From assembly GCA_000697665.1 (NCBI GenBank), contig KL197721.1, forward strand, positions 893,576-957,575: a stretch of DNA of 64,000 nt, read 5' to 3'. Of this stretch, positions 34,009 to 47,118 are shown in pieces. The DNA comes from Jaapia argillacea MUCL 33604 (taxonomy: Eukaryota; Basidiomycota; Agaricomycetes; Jaapiales; Jaapiaceae). Numbering within the stretch: the stretch's first letter is position 1; every line of letters starts with the position of its first letter. The position numbers were made by a program, and so were the translations under genes. Under the pieces are notes generated by a model. That model did no database searches, was not told the DNA's origin, and saw nothing but the letters and a program-made list of their open reading frames with translations.

Positions 34009-36705
34009 ATGTGTGATGCATGCTCCTCCCCGACCATGATGACGACCAGCACCACAGGCAGCTGGAGCACCGCCACTGCCTGTCTAACGAGAACTACCAT
34101 GTCTTTGACGTTCTTGTTGGTCTTTGGACCAACCTTCTTATTCCCTGGTGCTGGTTTCGGTGGCGGGATGGGGGTTGTGGCTGCACCTTCATCCGGGTTG
34201 TACAGGAGGCAAAGTACGACAAGTGCATCGGGTTCGTCGTCGTCTGTGTCTGTTTCCGTATGGGTGAGTTCTCTTTGCATATGCCGTCTCTGTTGGGCTG
34301 GGTGTTTTCTGGTGCGACCGGGTTGCTATCATTTGAGGCTTGGTTCCGCATTCCATGGGCTCCGCATAGTGTGGATTAATGCAGCGAGAATGGATAGAGT
34401 GCGGGGAGGAGGCATCTCGTTAGGGTGACGTTAGGTGACGGGCACGAAGTCAGCCTCATTGCTGCTTTGACCCGATCGTGTGCCCTATCATCTGCCCCAA
34501 GCCTCGTCGACTATTTATGTCCGCCTTCTCTGTCGCTATCTGCGAGCGTCGAGTATCGATTCGTGGTGGAATTTTCGAGCCAGTGTAACCCGGCGCTGAA
34601 GATTGTTCTCTTGTCTTTGCTCAACTTATTCAATCCCAGAACCTTTACTGACCCGAATCCTTCGCATATAGGTCCCCATCTTGGTCGTGTGCATCGTCAT
34701 CTGCGCAGTTGCCATATTCACATGGACTCGTCGCGCCCTTCGTCGGGGTACAGGCACCACCGGCGTTCAAGCTTCGGCCGCTGCAGCGAGCGCTGCTGGC
34801 ACCACTCAAGAAGTCACTGCCGAACAGCTAGCTGGTCGACCCGCTGCTCAGGCTGCCTCAGCGGCTCGTCGTAACAGAAGGAGACGTCCTGGTCGTACCC
34901 CAAGTCAAATGTCAACAAAATCCTTACCGGCGTATATGAAGGAGCCCGGCGATCAGGAGCTTGTCATATACCGGTTAGTATTTCGTGTATATCGCTCATC
35001 TTGTCGTCCTCTAACGGGTTGGTTGTGTTACAGTGGTCCTGACGAAGCTGAGGAAGAAGTCGACGAAGACGAAGAGGAGGAGATGGAGCAAGAAAATGCC
35101 GAAGTTAACGTTCCCCATTCACGAATCAACATCTATCCACCTATGCCAACGACACCTCCCGACACACCTCTTTTACCTAACGACGCTAACGACATTTCAA
35201 GACAAAACCTGCTTCCTCCTGACAATGGCGGTAACGTGACGAGAAATAGCTTTGACACTGTTGGGATCTCCGAGGAAAGCGGTTCGGCTTTGATGGAGGA
35301 AACGCAGGAACCTGCGAATACTTTCGGAGGCGATGCTCCACCTGATTACGAGGATTCACCTGCAGAGCCTCCGAATGTCACCGCCACGACTCCTGCTGCC
35401 TTGACAGATGTGCCTACGCAACCTGCTACTGCCACGACTCCCAATGAAGCTGGACCGGCCATCAGCCCACCCATCCCAGCTGCTGTTGAGCATCGCCGTC
35501 GTTCTGGTATCCGGGGTCTCTGGAGTGCAATGAGCCATCCTGGGTCACGCATCATCCACGCAGCTGCGCCCTCTCCAGCCAACTCTCGACCCTCGCATGG
35601 ACATAATCGTGACGATTCCGTACCTTCCGTAATGTCCGTTGGTTCCGGAAGTTCGCACTCTCCTTCAAGCTCTCAGGACGCTTCGAGGATCAGCACGAAC
35701 AGACCTGGTCATCGCCAAAACCAATCCAGCGCGGGTTCTGTGCTCAATTCAGCCCTCCGCACCATCTCTCGCACACGTTCGAACAATACTCTCAATTCGA
35801 ACCACCTCAATTCACCTTCCATGATATCTCTCAACTCCATTTCCGCTCCCTTGTCCCACACACTCGTCCGCACAGACTTTGTCTATCCAAAATCGGGACC
35901 TACGCCTGAACAGATCAAGCTCATTTCTTCGAGGGAGTCTTTTGGTCGGTTCGGTGTGCCCTATGGAGCTGATGCGGTTGCTTATGCTTCCGCGTCGAGA
36001 GTCAATTTGGAGAGGCCTCCACCTGATTTTGAGAGTGCTGTTGCGGACGGGAGGAGGGATACGGAAGCTACTGGACGCAGATCGAGGGATAGTGCTGGTC
36101 CTTCGTCTTCATCCCATGCTCGAACCGAGTCCCGAGCGGATTCCGCTTTGAATGTGGAGACAAGTGTTGAAGGGATTGAAGGTCTTCCTTCGGGCTCTAC
36201 AAGTATGACACTTGGAGAATCGATGATCGAATCCCCGTCAACTGCTACTACTCTGGATCCCATCCCAGATCCCGAACCTGGATCCTCGTCCTTCGATGAT
36301 ATCAAAGTCGACGTCGAAGCCGATTCAATTCCACATGTTCATGTACAGGAAAACCAAGAACCTCAACCTCAACCTCATCGTCGGACTCCTACAGAACCAA
36401 CTACGACAGCGCCCCCTCCTTCATCCTTCAAACCCGTGTCATCCTCACCTCTCCGTTCCGAATCTCGCGCGAGTTCTGTCTTCTCATATGCCACCGCACC
36501 TGAATCCCAGTCGCCGACGGCTTCACCTTCTTCCCAACATTTCCCACACAATGAAACCTCGACGCCTTCGATTTCAACAAACTCTGGCTCTGGTACCGCG
36601 AGCCCGGCCAGCGATGCTGCCGCCACGCCACGAATGGGGCCGAGTCATTTACACGAGGCTACAGACATGACCGTCTCTCCTTCTCCCATGGTGGCGGCTC
36701 ACTGA
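34009..36705 (+). CDS. Single-pass membrane protein with long Ser/Thr/Pro-rich cytoplasmic tail
   Basis: Exon 1 (34009-34262), exon 2 (34672-34973) and exon 3 (35034-36705) join in frame. The short Ser/Thr-rich N-terminal part, with an internal hydrophobic stretch (LTFLLVFGPTFLFPGAGFGG), is followed by a clear span (VPILVVCIVICAVAIFTW) and a basic stop-transfer sequence (RRALRRG). The block RRRRPGRTPSQMSTKSLPAY with MKEPGDQELVIYRGPDE follows; I recall this motif from conserved but unnamed basidiomycete proteins. The remaining 550 residues are disordered, with acidic and Ser-rich runs. A role at the plasma membrane or wall sensing is only a guess from topology. The second intron is 60 nt, in phase and stop-free. 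Confidence 0.75.
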
Positions 36706-37692
36706 TCTTTTAACTTTATTTTCGACCCTTTTTCGATTCTGAAATCCCCTCGATTGGTTTGAGGGTTTGGAGTTGGAGGGGGGTTTGGATGTTCTTCGCA
36801 TGGACGGCTTTGTTATTTTTTACTTGTATTCATGGCACTTCTAACTGGAGTGCGAGTAATATACTAGACACGTTTATAACTTGCGCTTAGGCTGTTGATG
36901 TGGATGATCCTTCTTGACACAAATTCTCGATTGTCCGGATATCTCTACCGAGTCTACGTCAGGAATCCAGTTCTCCTTACAACTTTCCACTCAAAATAGG
37001 GATCATGAGATGGAAATTACATCTGAGCAGAGCAATAGACGAGCTCGGAGGATCGGGCCGAAAGGAATTTCCTTTGCGTTCGAAGACAGCGAAGCTTTTC
37101 AGCCACCTCCCTTCCTCCCCTCCTGCTTGCGGCATGGCTTTCAAAGCACCTGTAATTGATGACTCCAAAAAATGCTCTGGACTGTGTGCTTGAAGCACGA
37201 TGTCACTAACTCGGAAGGGGAATGGCTGTGAACCCCAGAATATGCGGCAGCCCGCAAAACACGCTGCATCTGCATGCTTTGGCCGGTAGTCTCTTTCCGT
37301 CGTAAAAATATGACACTTTGTCTCCTTGCTTTTTTCGAAATCCACTGTACCCCCCCCAAATGGATCTCTCGCCACGTCCCTCGTATTTCTGTGCTTTGTG
37401 CAATGGTGTAGAACGCTCTCCGAATGTCGATCTTTTCTTTTCGCGCGTGCGATACACGTGCAATTAGTCTGCCTTCTTTGTCCTGTGGTATGTGGATGCG
37501 GTGCCACTGACGGCCCACGGTGGAAGATTACCGACCACACTCAAAGCGACGCATCTCTTTGATTAAGCTCTCACTATAAAGACGCTACGCCTTCGGCCCC
37601 GCCCAAACAGCGTCTCTTTCCCTCGTCTTGGTTTTCCTTTACTACTGGGGCAGACCACCGTTGAATAAATCCGTCAACCCCATTGTGCCACC

Positions 37693-39354
37693 ATGATGAC
37701 TCAAGTTCAAGGCCACTCTCGAGGTACGTGCCACCGGTCATTTTACTTTCCTCTCCTCTAATATTATCTATGAGACCCATCCAAGGATTTCATCCGTGGA
37801 CGGTGCGGTCGAGGAGTGAGGCCATACCGTTTCCCCCGACCAGCCCCCATATCGACTCCCACCTCTTCGGGGTCACCATCATCCACGACGATTATCTTTC
37901 CAACAATCGGTCCTACCTCCCCCATTAACGTCGTCGAATCGCCGCCGCCCATCGATACTCCGTACCATTTCTATAGTTCGGAGACACCAAATCGCCCACA
38001 TCTTTCGCCGCTTGTCGTTTTGTCCACAATTGGTTCATTTCCTCGACACCCAGTACCTCCAACACCACCTGCCCGTCCTGTTCAACCGACTTTTCGACCA
38101 ACAGCCAATATTCCTCCGCTGTATACCAAGCCGCTATCTTGGAGAACTACTCCATGTCGACATTTCTCCAAGAGGGGTTATTGTCCGCTTGGGGACAACT
38201 GTAACTTGTGCGCTTCCTTTCTACTATATGGAATTCTATTCCAAATACATCTCTCTATAGCATTCACGACCCTATGTTTACCTCGACGGGCCCACAGCGA
38301 TTATCCCAACATGCATCTGCAACGCAGCAACCATCGGACCAGAAAGATTCCGCCGACACGACGCAGTCAAATTATAACCGTATCGGTGGTGTCGTCAATG
38401 TAGAGGTTTCTTCGGCTCCGAAGAAACAATCACACTGCTGGGCCCATGTTCAAGGTCTTTGTCGATTGAAGGATTGTCAATATTTCCATCCCCAAGACAT
38501 TACACCCTGTACGAACGACTTTTCCTTCATCTATCCGAGCGCTCCTGATCCACTGCCTCGTAGACATCAAGTATACGCCTTGTACCCGATGGCCAATATG
38601 CGAGCTGGAAGGATGCCCTTATAGGCATCCACAAGCAGAAGACATACCGTCGTCTCATCCGCTTGGCTTACTCGGGAACGGTCACCCTCCTTTCACGAAT
38701 GATGCGGTAATCCCCTACGGCCCTACGCTCCCACAGGCCCTCTATTCGCCACTGCCTCACGGTTCTTTCAACTGTAAAGGCACAACGTACTTCCCTCCCC
38801 CCATTCCCATCTTTCCACAAACAACAATGTCACATCAAGGGTTACGATTACATCATGCGACGCCATACCCATACCATAACTACATCCAACCCTTCGCCTC
38901 TTCTCTGGCTCCTACTTATTCGATGGCCCCCATAGTACCGGATTCACTACCTGCGGAGGACTCAGTGACAACGACCCTACCCATCTCACCGCTTCCAGGA
39001 CCAGACTTTGAAGATACTCGGCCAGTGTTCAACACAAATATTTTTTCTGGGTCTGAACCCAAGTCTCCAGTGGCCGTAGTTGATGCGCCACTGCGCAACC
39101 AGACTGCAGAGTTCGAATTTCCCTATCGTCCCCCACAGAAGCAGCGTATCGGTCACGCGAGGCGGGTGAGCATCGCAGTAAAGCACCGAGACGACTCGGC
39201 GGAAGAGCGACAGTTGAACGGAGAGGCGGGCTTCAAGCAGAGCCTACACCGCCGCGGAATGGTACGTCAGTCCCCGCTCGATCCTCGATTTTCACTGACC
39301 CCGCCCTTCCTCCAGAGTTGGGCTGTACCGAGCCCATTCTTCGCGGAACTCTAG
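37693..39354 (+). CDS. CCCH-type zinc finger protein
   Basis: Start ATG at 37693 lies in an ideal context (gccaccATG). Exon 1 (37693-37723) joins exon 2 (37775-38207), exon 3 (from 38261) and a last long exon. The first segment, SKDFIRGRCGRGVRPYRF, resembles the usual fungal finger start (DF.RGRC.RG..C.F.H) but keeps only one Cys and no His. A second finger, CRHFSKRGYCPLGDNCNFIH, is complete and is created by splicing across the intron at 38208-38260. A third, CWAHVQGLCRLKDCQYFH, is also complete (C-x7-C-x4-C-x3-H). Such proteins bind RNA, often AU-rich or poly(A) (family knowledge). The 3' exon junction near 38.6 kb has two possible placements. It converges on SET1. Confidence 0.8.
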
Positions 39355-39552
39355 GACGCTACGATAGTCGTCTACTGTCTTCGATCAGACTAATGTACTT
39401 ATATGACGTCAAAGGGAGTGTATGCTGCAGAGTCACGAAAGTCGAGGTCAATATAAAGACAGTTATAAATACAAGATGTGAGGTGATGCGATGCGACGAC
39501 AGCAGGGTATGATGCACAGATTAGAACAAGGGGAATATGATCGCACAATAAT

Positions 39553-42500
39553 CTAGTTGAGATATCCACGACATTTTGCAGAGCCACATAAACAAGGAAT
39601 CTTGTCCTGCTCAATAGGAAAGTGATAATCTACAAGCAGACGTAAAGTTAGTTGATGCCGAAAATATCGCGAGAGTTTGCGTACCGTAGGTCACCTCGTC
39701 TCCCAATTCAATGTCCTGCTTGGCGTAGATGACGATCTTCTTGTCTCCGGTGATCGTAATGATCCTGGCCGTACAGTTCGGGTCGCAAGAATGATTGATC
39801 AGGCGGCTAGATGCATGTCAGTACAAATGACACTGCGGATGACTTCTTAACCGACGCACCCAAGATTACCCTTCTTCGTGGCATCGACCACGAGGTCCTC
39901 ATCGATTCGGAAGAGATAGCTGCTTCCGATGCCTTGACGCTCGTACGCCTTTTCTCGCTTATCCGCTATAGGTGCTCGAATAATCTCGCCAACATACTCG
40001 ATAACCATGTCGCCTTTGGCGATTCGTTCCATTGCGAATAGACCCCAGTCGTGAATATGGGAACGAGCGAACCGGAGCTGTTTCTTTCGTGACTGAAGTT
40101 GGTTGAACTTGACAGTCAACTCGGCGGCAGCATTTTGTCCTTTCGAAAGAGCAATGGCACGTTGAAGCTCATTGATCTCCTCGAGACCTTGTGCACGACG
40201 ACGAGCGTTAGCACGATTGGAACGTGAAGATGCAGCTGGGTCGGGCTGTGACTTCTCTGGCTGGGAAGGAGCACCGCTAGCTTCTGAGCGAGCGGCATAC
40301 TGAGCAACATATGCCGACTTTTCCGCATGCGAAATCTTGTAATAGCCTTCTGTACGAGCAGAACCAGTGACGTGCCGGCGAAACGGAGGCGGTTCATCCG
40401 GGACGTCGAGTGGAGGACGAGACGGCGGTAGTTCAATATCCAAGTCGCGTGACAGAGCCAACTTGGCGAAATAGAGATCTTCCTCGTCCTCTCCAAGGTC
40501 GAGTTCCAAGGAACTATCGGGCGGGACTGGCGAAGGAGAACGGTGGACTTGGATAGGAACAGGGGAAGGAGAAGGCGATCTCGACGAAGGAGGTGAAAGG
40601 GAAGATTCGAATCCATCGAAAGCTGGCTGGCCCAAGTCATCGGGAGCGATCACTTCATGGACGATCTCCTCTATACTCGCCTTCGCTGAATGCTCTGGTT
40701 TCTTCCCAACCTTCTTCTTGACGACCTTCTTGAGTGGCACCTGCACATCGTCATCGGGTTCAGATTCAAGTTCCACCCTTGATCGCTTGCGAGCCGGTTC
40801 CTCCACCTCTCTTTCCTCCGATGGGACCCTTTTCCTAGAGACATCGTCGACGATGGAGGGAAGGAAAGGCGCCAAGTCGTCGTCTTCAGACTCAATGTCC
40901 TCATCCCGAACTTTCTTGACGATGTCCTGTTTCCGCTTCTTCTTGGGCCTCTCCACAACGACATCCTCCTCTTCTGATTCCAGATCATCCAACGCAACCT
41001 TCTTGAGTACCTCCTTCTTCCGTCTCTTCTTACTTTTGAGAACCGGACTGTGCTTGTCCTGCACCTCCTTCACGACATCTGCCGCACCAATCCTATTCTC
41101 CTCCAGCTCCTCTCTCCGTTCCTCCACCGGCTTCTTCGCCTTCTTGAACGAAAGACCCTTCAAACTCACATGATCCACCTTGGCCACGGCCCCGGCATCC
41201 ATAGCAGCGCTCAGCGCACCTCTCTTCCCCTTCTCCTCCTGCGCAACCTGTTTCAACTTAATCCCAACAACACGATCCATCACATCCTTTTCCAAAACAC
41301 TCTTCAACTCCTTCATGATAACCTTTTCCGCCTGGTCTACCAGCTCTTCATCACTCCAACGTGTTTCGGTGGGCGCGGTGGAAGGTGCTGTAGGTGCAGC
41401 TTGTACAGTGACGATAACCGAGTGATGGCTCAACGTCCGGGTGCCAGAGAGTACTAACGATGCACGTCGAGCAACATCAGCAGCTTGGAATGTAACGTAC
41501 CAGCCTGTATGATCTTGCAAAACCTACAACAAAACCACATCAATATCAACCCAAAGCAAAAACGCATACGTGCAAAACTCACCTTATCGATTTTGAACCC
41601 ATCAAAGAACCTAACCACATCCTCCTCCGTAACCGCTCCTCCAAGTTGAGCTCCATGTCCCTCCAATTTCACATGATCCATCCCATTCCTAGCCAGCTCC
41701 TCCAAAACACCCTCCCTCTCCCTCTGTTTCGTAGTCTTACTCAACTGCCCCGGTCTCCTAGAAATAGGAGACGGAGATCTCGAGATCATACCACGCATAG
41801 GTGAAGGTGTATGTTGAGCGTCACGATCATGAGAAGGTCGAGAGACGAAAGGATGGGAGGGTCGACCTCGAGGGTGAGACGGTGTTGAAGATGATGAGAG
41901 AGGTGTAGGTGGGAGAGGAAGCCGTGCAGAAGCATGAAACGCCCCAGGTAAAGGTCTCGTATTCATAATCCTAGCACGAACCAACGAAGCAGGCGGTCTC
42001 CTCACCCTCCCCGAAGTAGGCGAAACGGGAGGCTCAAGTCCACCTCCACCACCTTCAACCGGTTTCAAAAATTCAGAATGAGAATGATCGGCCATAGGTT
42101 CCGCAACGAGTTGATTGGCATTAGGTGGGGGACGCGTTCCAAGGGGTTGAGGTAATCGATGTGGCAATTGTGGGTTCGATAAATGACGAGGTTGGGAAGG
42201 TGGATGAAGTTGTTGCTGTTGTTGTTGAGGGTTATTCGATCTCCAAGGTGTCCTCCCTTGACCAACACCAACACCACTAGGTATAGGTGTCCTCCCAGCA
42301 CCCGAAGAATTCGGAGTCGATGAAGCCCCTCCCACTTTCCCCTCCTTCTTCAACATCTCCTCCTCTTTCTTCTTCCTCTGAATCTCCTCCAAACCTCTCT
42401 TCCTCCTCTCTTCCAACTCTTTCCAAATCGCCTTCAACTTCAACCCCTCCCCATCGAAAATCACACTCAACTCTTCTCCCTGATCAACACTCCCTCCAAG

Positions 42501-44272
42501 CCCCAACGTATTACTACCCCCCGCACCCAACTTCTTCCCATGCTGCTTCTCTAAACACTTTTTGGCTTCTTCATGTGTTGAATACCTGATGAACACGATA
42601 CCAAGCGATTCACCATCGACCTTATTGATCTGAGGTTCGAAAGATTGAATAGTGCCATAAGTAGAGAAATGCCGGCGGATGAGTTGGTTGGGGGTTAGAC
42701 GGGATATGCCCGTTATGAGGACAGATGTAGGTGGAGGTGGACCACACGAGTTGGGATCATACTACAACCAAAACATAAAACGACGTTAATACCCACCAAT
42801 ATACAGATCCCCAACCGAAAAAAGTAGCGCTCACCTCATATTTAAGTTCATGAAACGTATCCCTCAGGGATTTCGGTTTATACCCCTCCACTTTCCTCGG
42901 ATCTCTCACTTCAACCTCAGGTTCATCCTCAACAACCTCCCCCGCATACCTATACAAAATCTCCTTCCCCTTGCCCTTCCCCTTAATCCTCTGCTCCTCA
43001 TCCGCCACCGCAGGGTTCAAAACCGACGCACTCCGTACCTTTTCCAATAAAGGCCGAAACTTCCGTTCCTGCTCCTTATCAATACCAGCATCGTACAAGA
43101 CTTTAAAATCTTTAGCTTGCGTATACTCTGAGCGTTCTGTAGGCCAAGGTGGTAGTGGAGGTAACGAGTAAGTTTTGGGAGGAGAAGGTGGTGGGGGAGG
43201 TGGAGGAGGAGTCTCCGGAGCTGGTGTTGATGGAGGGGGAGGAGCAGGTGTAGGTATTCGAGGATCAGCTGTAGGTGGAGCAGGTGGAGGTGCCGGGATA
43301 ACCGGTGGTGCCGATGTAGGTGGTACTGGAGGTTGTAACACCAAACTCGCAGTTTGAGCGTTGTTGGCTTGGGTTTGAGCCTGAACCTGGGCATTCGAAG
43401 GAAGATGGAGAGATATTGGACGTCGTTCTGAAGGTAATGGCGTCGGCTGTAATGGAGTTGACGATCTTGGATAATGTCGTCGGAGTGCAGCCGGGGCAGA
43501 TGGTGGAGGTGGAGGTTCTGCTGGCGGTGGAGGAGGTGGCGGTGGATCCGAGGAAGGTGTAGGTGGCGGTTCCGTTGATGGTGGTGGTGGAGGTGGAGGT
43601 GTCACGGCTGGTGGAGGAGGTGGTGGTGGGGACTCGAATGGTTGCGGAGGTGGATCTGATGGAGGTGGGGGTTGCAAAGGTGGCGGAGGAGGCGATTCTG
43701 CCATCGGAGGTGGTGGGTGATTCGGAGGTTGAGGCGTGAACGGTGAACTCGGCGTAGGACTCTGCGTCCACGATTGCGAATGGCCATTCACACCATTCAC
43801 AACACCCGAACTCCCCCTCACCATCGGTTCATTCCACGTACGATGCCCACCTCTTCCCTGCCACGCCTAAAAAACATAATTAAATAATAATAAGCTTATC
43901 AACCCTCGGAACGAAAAACGAACAAGCAACACTCACTTGATTCGGGCCCGGCGGATGAGCCCAAGATCCATCGGCCTGTTTTCCCTTGTGTCCGAATTTA
44001 CCTTGATAGCCACCAACGTGTCCAGCCAGCGTCGACGAGTGCGCGCCAGTGGCGCTACCACTGGCGTGTCCATTGGCGAAGGTTTTTGATCTCGGAGCGA
44101 AGCCTTTTGAAAGAAGACTGCGAGGACCTGTGGGTGGAGCTGCGCCTATTCTAGATGATGATGGAGGGTGAGAGACAGCAGGAGCCGCCGGGGCAGATGA
44201 TGAGGTGGGTGAAGAGGAAGTAGCGGCATTCAGCAAAGCTCTGGGACCTGTTGGAGGAGCCTTTCCAGACAT
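39553..44272 (-). CDS. SET1: Histone H3 lysine 4 methyltransferase Set1 (COMPASS catalytic subunit)
   Basis: Six exons (44272-43937, 43866-42835, 42761-41583, 41523-39860, 39806-39685, 39629-39553) sum to an open frame of 1,469 residues. The order is a Gly/Pro-rich N-terminus with repeated PPTGPR[AS]LL, a long polyproline region (about 120-350), an RRM-like domain ([20 protein letters not shown] ... [11 protein letters not shown]), a Set_assoc/N-SET region with charged repeats and the [16 protein letters not shown] block, then the SET domain. The catalytic core is visible: [14 protein letters not shown], [16 protein letters not shown] strand, [14 protein letters not shown] and EVTYDYHF. The post-SET motif [14 protein letters not shown] ends the protein, as in all Set1 orthologues. 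It methylates H3K4 at active promoters. Confidence 0.96.
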
Positions 44273-44823
44273 TTACAGCAGACCAGGCCAGAATGAACAA
44301 GAATGGACCGTGCTCGCTGTTCTCCTCGCCGTCGTCGTCGTCGGGGTCGTTCAAAGTCGTGGGTGCAGTTGGAGGCAAATACGGCGCAACAACCAGCGGG
44401 CGGTCACAACAGCCCGACTCTATCCTCGGTTGTTCACTCCAAGTTCTCACTGGATCTCACTCATCGATGGCTATTACTCGTTCGATCCCTGTGCATTACA
44501 TACCCACAGATCATGCGCTACATCTTTGCTACATCTTATGCACTACATACCAACTCTGCTCAACGGAACGATAGCGGACGCATCACGAGGGGTGCTGGCT
44601 ATTTTTCATGTCGGCGCTTATGTCGTCCTCTGCCGTAGTGCTGTGCAGATAACCATCCTGGTACATCCCCCCGACTTCTGGGAGACGTCGACCAAATAAG
44701 AACGTGGTAAGCCCTCCAATCACCGAATCAACCCATCTGTTCCCATCCCTCTATCACCCGAACGACACTCAACCCATGATTCAACTTCTGCATGCGTTCC
44801 TCGGAACTCGAATATCCACCCAA
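44273..44823. promoter_or_regulatory. SET1 upstream region and JIP5 3' flank
   Basis: About 550 bp must hold the SET1 promoter and the JIP5 terminator region, both genes running on the minus strand. The plus-strand frames here are shadows. No TATA box or repeat stands out. Confidence 0.35.
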
Positions 44824-46528
44824 TCATAAATCCGAAAAGAAAGAAGGATCCCCAACAATTTCATTCCTCCCCTTCTTCCTCCTCTCCGGAACAGTCAACG
44901 GGTCTTTGTCCTTTTTCCGTTTCCTCTTTTGAAGTTGAGGAACATCCGAATCATCCCCTTCTTCGTCATCGCTATCAGCAGCCTTTTTCTCAGTTCCCTC
45001 TTCCGCTTTCTCTGAGATTGTCATCGCTGCGTCTTCGTCATCACTATCCTTCTCAGACCCATCCACCTCCCCACTCTCCTCATCACCCTCCCCCTGCCCA
45101 CTCTCACTTTCCCCCTCCTCCTCTCCCCTCCCCTCCTCATCCTCAAACACCTCCCTCAAATCAGTCAACCTAACAACCTCCTCATGCCCCACACTCCCTA
45201 CCCACCTCCCCTCACCCCCCATATCAACCTTAACCCTCTCAACAGGAAATTCTCCATGATCAGCAACAACCCCAAGCAACTTCGTCGGGAAAAGCTCTAC
45301 GGCTCTTACTAAACCGTCCGAGGAACCAGTTAGGATCGTCGAGTGGGCGGAGGGGTAGATGGAGGGGAGGTTGCAGAGGGTGTCTATTGAGTGTGGATGG
45401 CTGGTTCGCGACGAGTTAGCAGGAGCGGGTGCGGGTGCGGGAGGAACGAGGGGGGAGGGTGACGTACCCGGGTATTCGGTCGACACAGTCTCCCCACCCA
45501 CTTTTCCGGTTAAACACCGATAGAATCCCAAGTTGAGTACCAACGACGACTTTACTCCCACTATCACACCAAATACCACATAAACACGTCAACCCTTCAA
45601 CACAATGAAAATGCACACACTTTTTGATAGAAACGATCGACAAGAGTTCATCTTCCTGATCTTCAGAATGGGCGAAGGGATCTTTCTTGTTGGAACGAAT
45701 GTCGATGACGGAGAGCGTCCCGTCCCCACTAAGTATTCCGTTGCCGAGTCAGTTTAAGGTGGTGTGTGTGTGTGAGGAGACAGACCTAGTCGAAACGAGA
45801 TGTTTCTTATCCTCCAACCAAAGGAAATCAGAAATAAAATCAAAATGATGTGTATACCCTCTAATCGCATCTTCCTTCCTCGGATCCCACAACTACCCAC
45901 CAAAACCCTTTAGCACGCTGATTCCAAAGTGGTTTTAGGAGGTAGGGAGGGACAGACCTTGATGACACCATCATCATCCCCCGTACACAACAACCCAGGC
46001 ATGAGACGTTTTATCCGATTAATAGGTGATCTATCCACCACTAAACCCATCAACCACTACCCACACCCAAAAAAGAAGGGCGAGCGAAAAAACTCACTCA
46101 TGCGCTGCATTCCTCATCTCGACCACTTTCCCCGTCGCACTATCAATCGAACTACCCAAAAACCCATCAGCCCCTTCCCCAATCCAAAAAAAGTCAAGAA
46201 AGAAAACCCACAACAGGGCTTTGCCCTTACCAACCCCCCAAACCCTCCCCCCATCCTCACTAACATCCAACCCCCTACAAGACCGCTTAGAAGGTCTGAC
46301 ACTCCACAAATTTTCATGCGAGCTTCCTTGGTCTGCATCGTATTTGAAAGCTTTGATATCGCCGGTTAGGAGGGCTGTGTAGAGGATTGGGAGGGTTGGG
46401 TGGAATGTTAGGTCGAATATTTGGGTGCGGACTTTGATGTCTGGCATTGAGGATGGAAGGGGGAGGGAGGGGAGGAGATGTGGGCGCTTGGTGGTCCGTT
46501 GCCTGATATGGATGTTTTCTGAACTCAT
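44824..46528 (-). CDS. JIP5: WD40-repeat ribosome biogenesis protein Jip5 (WDR55 family)
   Basis: Exon 1 (46098-46528) starts MSSENIHIRQRTTKR and gives the first WD40 blade (DLTFHPTLPILYTALLTGD). Exon 2 (45958-46030) reads ESPINRIKRLMPGLLCTGDD with DGVIK. The next exons give LWDPRKEDAIRGYTHHFDFI, SGDGTLSVIDIRSNK and NGSKVVVGTQLGILSVFNRK. The last exon carries HPHSIDTLCNLP, TGSSDGLVRAVELFPTKLLG and GSVGHEEVVRLTDL, then an acidic Glu/Ser-rich tail and a basic end (QKRKRKKDKDP). This is the full Jip5 layout of WD40 propeller plus charged nucleolar tail. It acts in 60S subunit maturation in yeast (family knowledge). A decayed copy of its 5' end lies at about 48745-48848. Confidence 0.93.
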
Positions 46529-47118
46529 CGGATGTTTTCTTGATCTTTTTCAACGCCAGAGAGGAAAACCTCTAGCTCCCATTCCATTCTGCTGGTGGAC
46601 ACTCTTTCAAGGGCAGTGATAGTCTGACCACAAAACCTCGCTACATGTCTATATGCTGGGGAAATCTTGTGACAATAATATTCCTTCACCGCGAAATTTC
46701 CTGGCTCTTGTTCTCCATCTCATCAGCGGAGCAGTCGACCGATCACTTCCTTCGATGTTTACTTACCACGACTCTGAAATCGATTCTATGCTCTGATTCC
46801 ACCCTTTAAAATATTTGACGACGAAGCTCACATTTTATGCCTTCTCGCTGCGGCATCGACAAGGGGTACACTACCCCTTGACATTGGTAACACAATGGAC
46901 GCCAGTAGTGTATTGTCGATTCGTGTTGCGGATGCACAGATCAAGTATGGTCGTTAGCCTTCCGCACCTTGATCATGAGTCGCTTCCGTAACTCCGTTAC
47001 TTTGTGCTCAATAATACAGGAAAGGAGTCGCGCAATCCATGGATTCCGACCCCGAACCCGCGGCAATAACGACACCTCAAATGAAAGGACAGCGGTATAG
47101 TTCAAACATCGAACGACG
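46529..47118. other. Spacer between JIP5 and the APH-like gene
   Basis: About 590 bp contain the JIP5 promoter and the 3' flank of the APH-like gene. No gene or repeat is seen. Confidence 0.35.

Noticed and set aside
43175-43360. Glycine-rich plus-strand frame opposite SET1
   Set aside because: It is the antisense of the polyproline region of SET1 exon 2.
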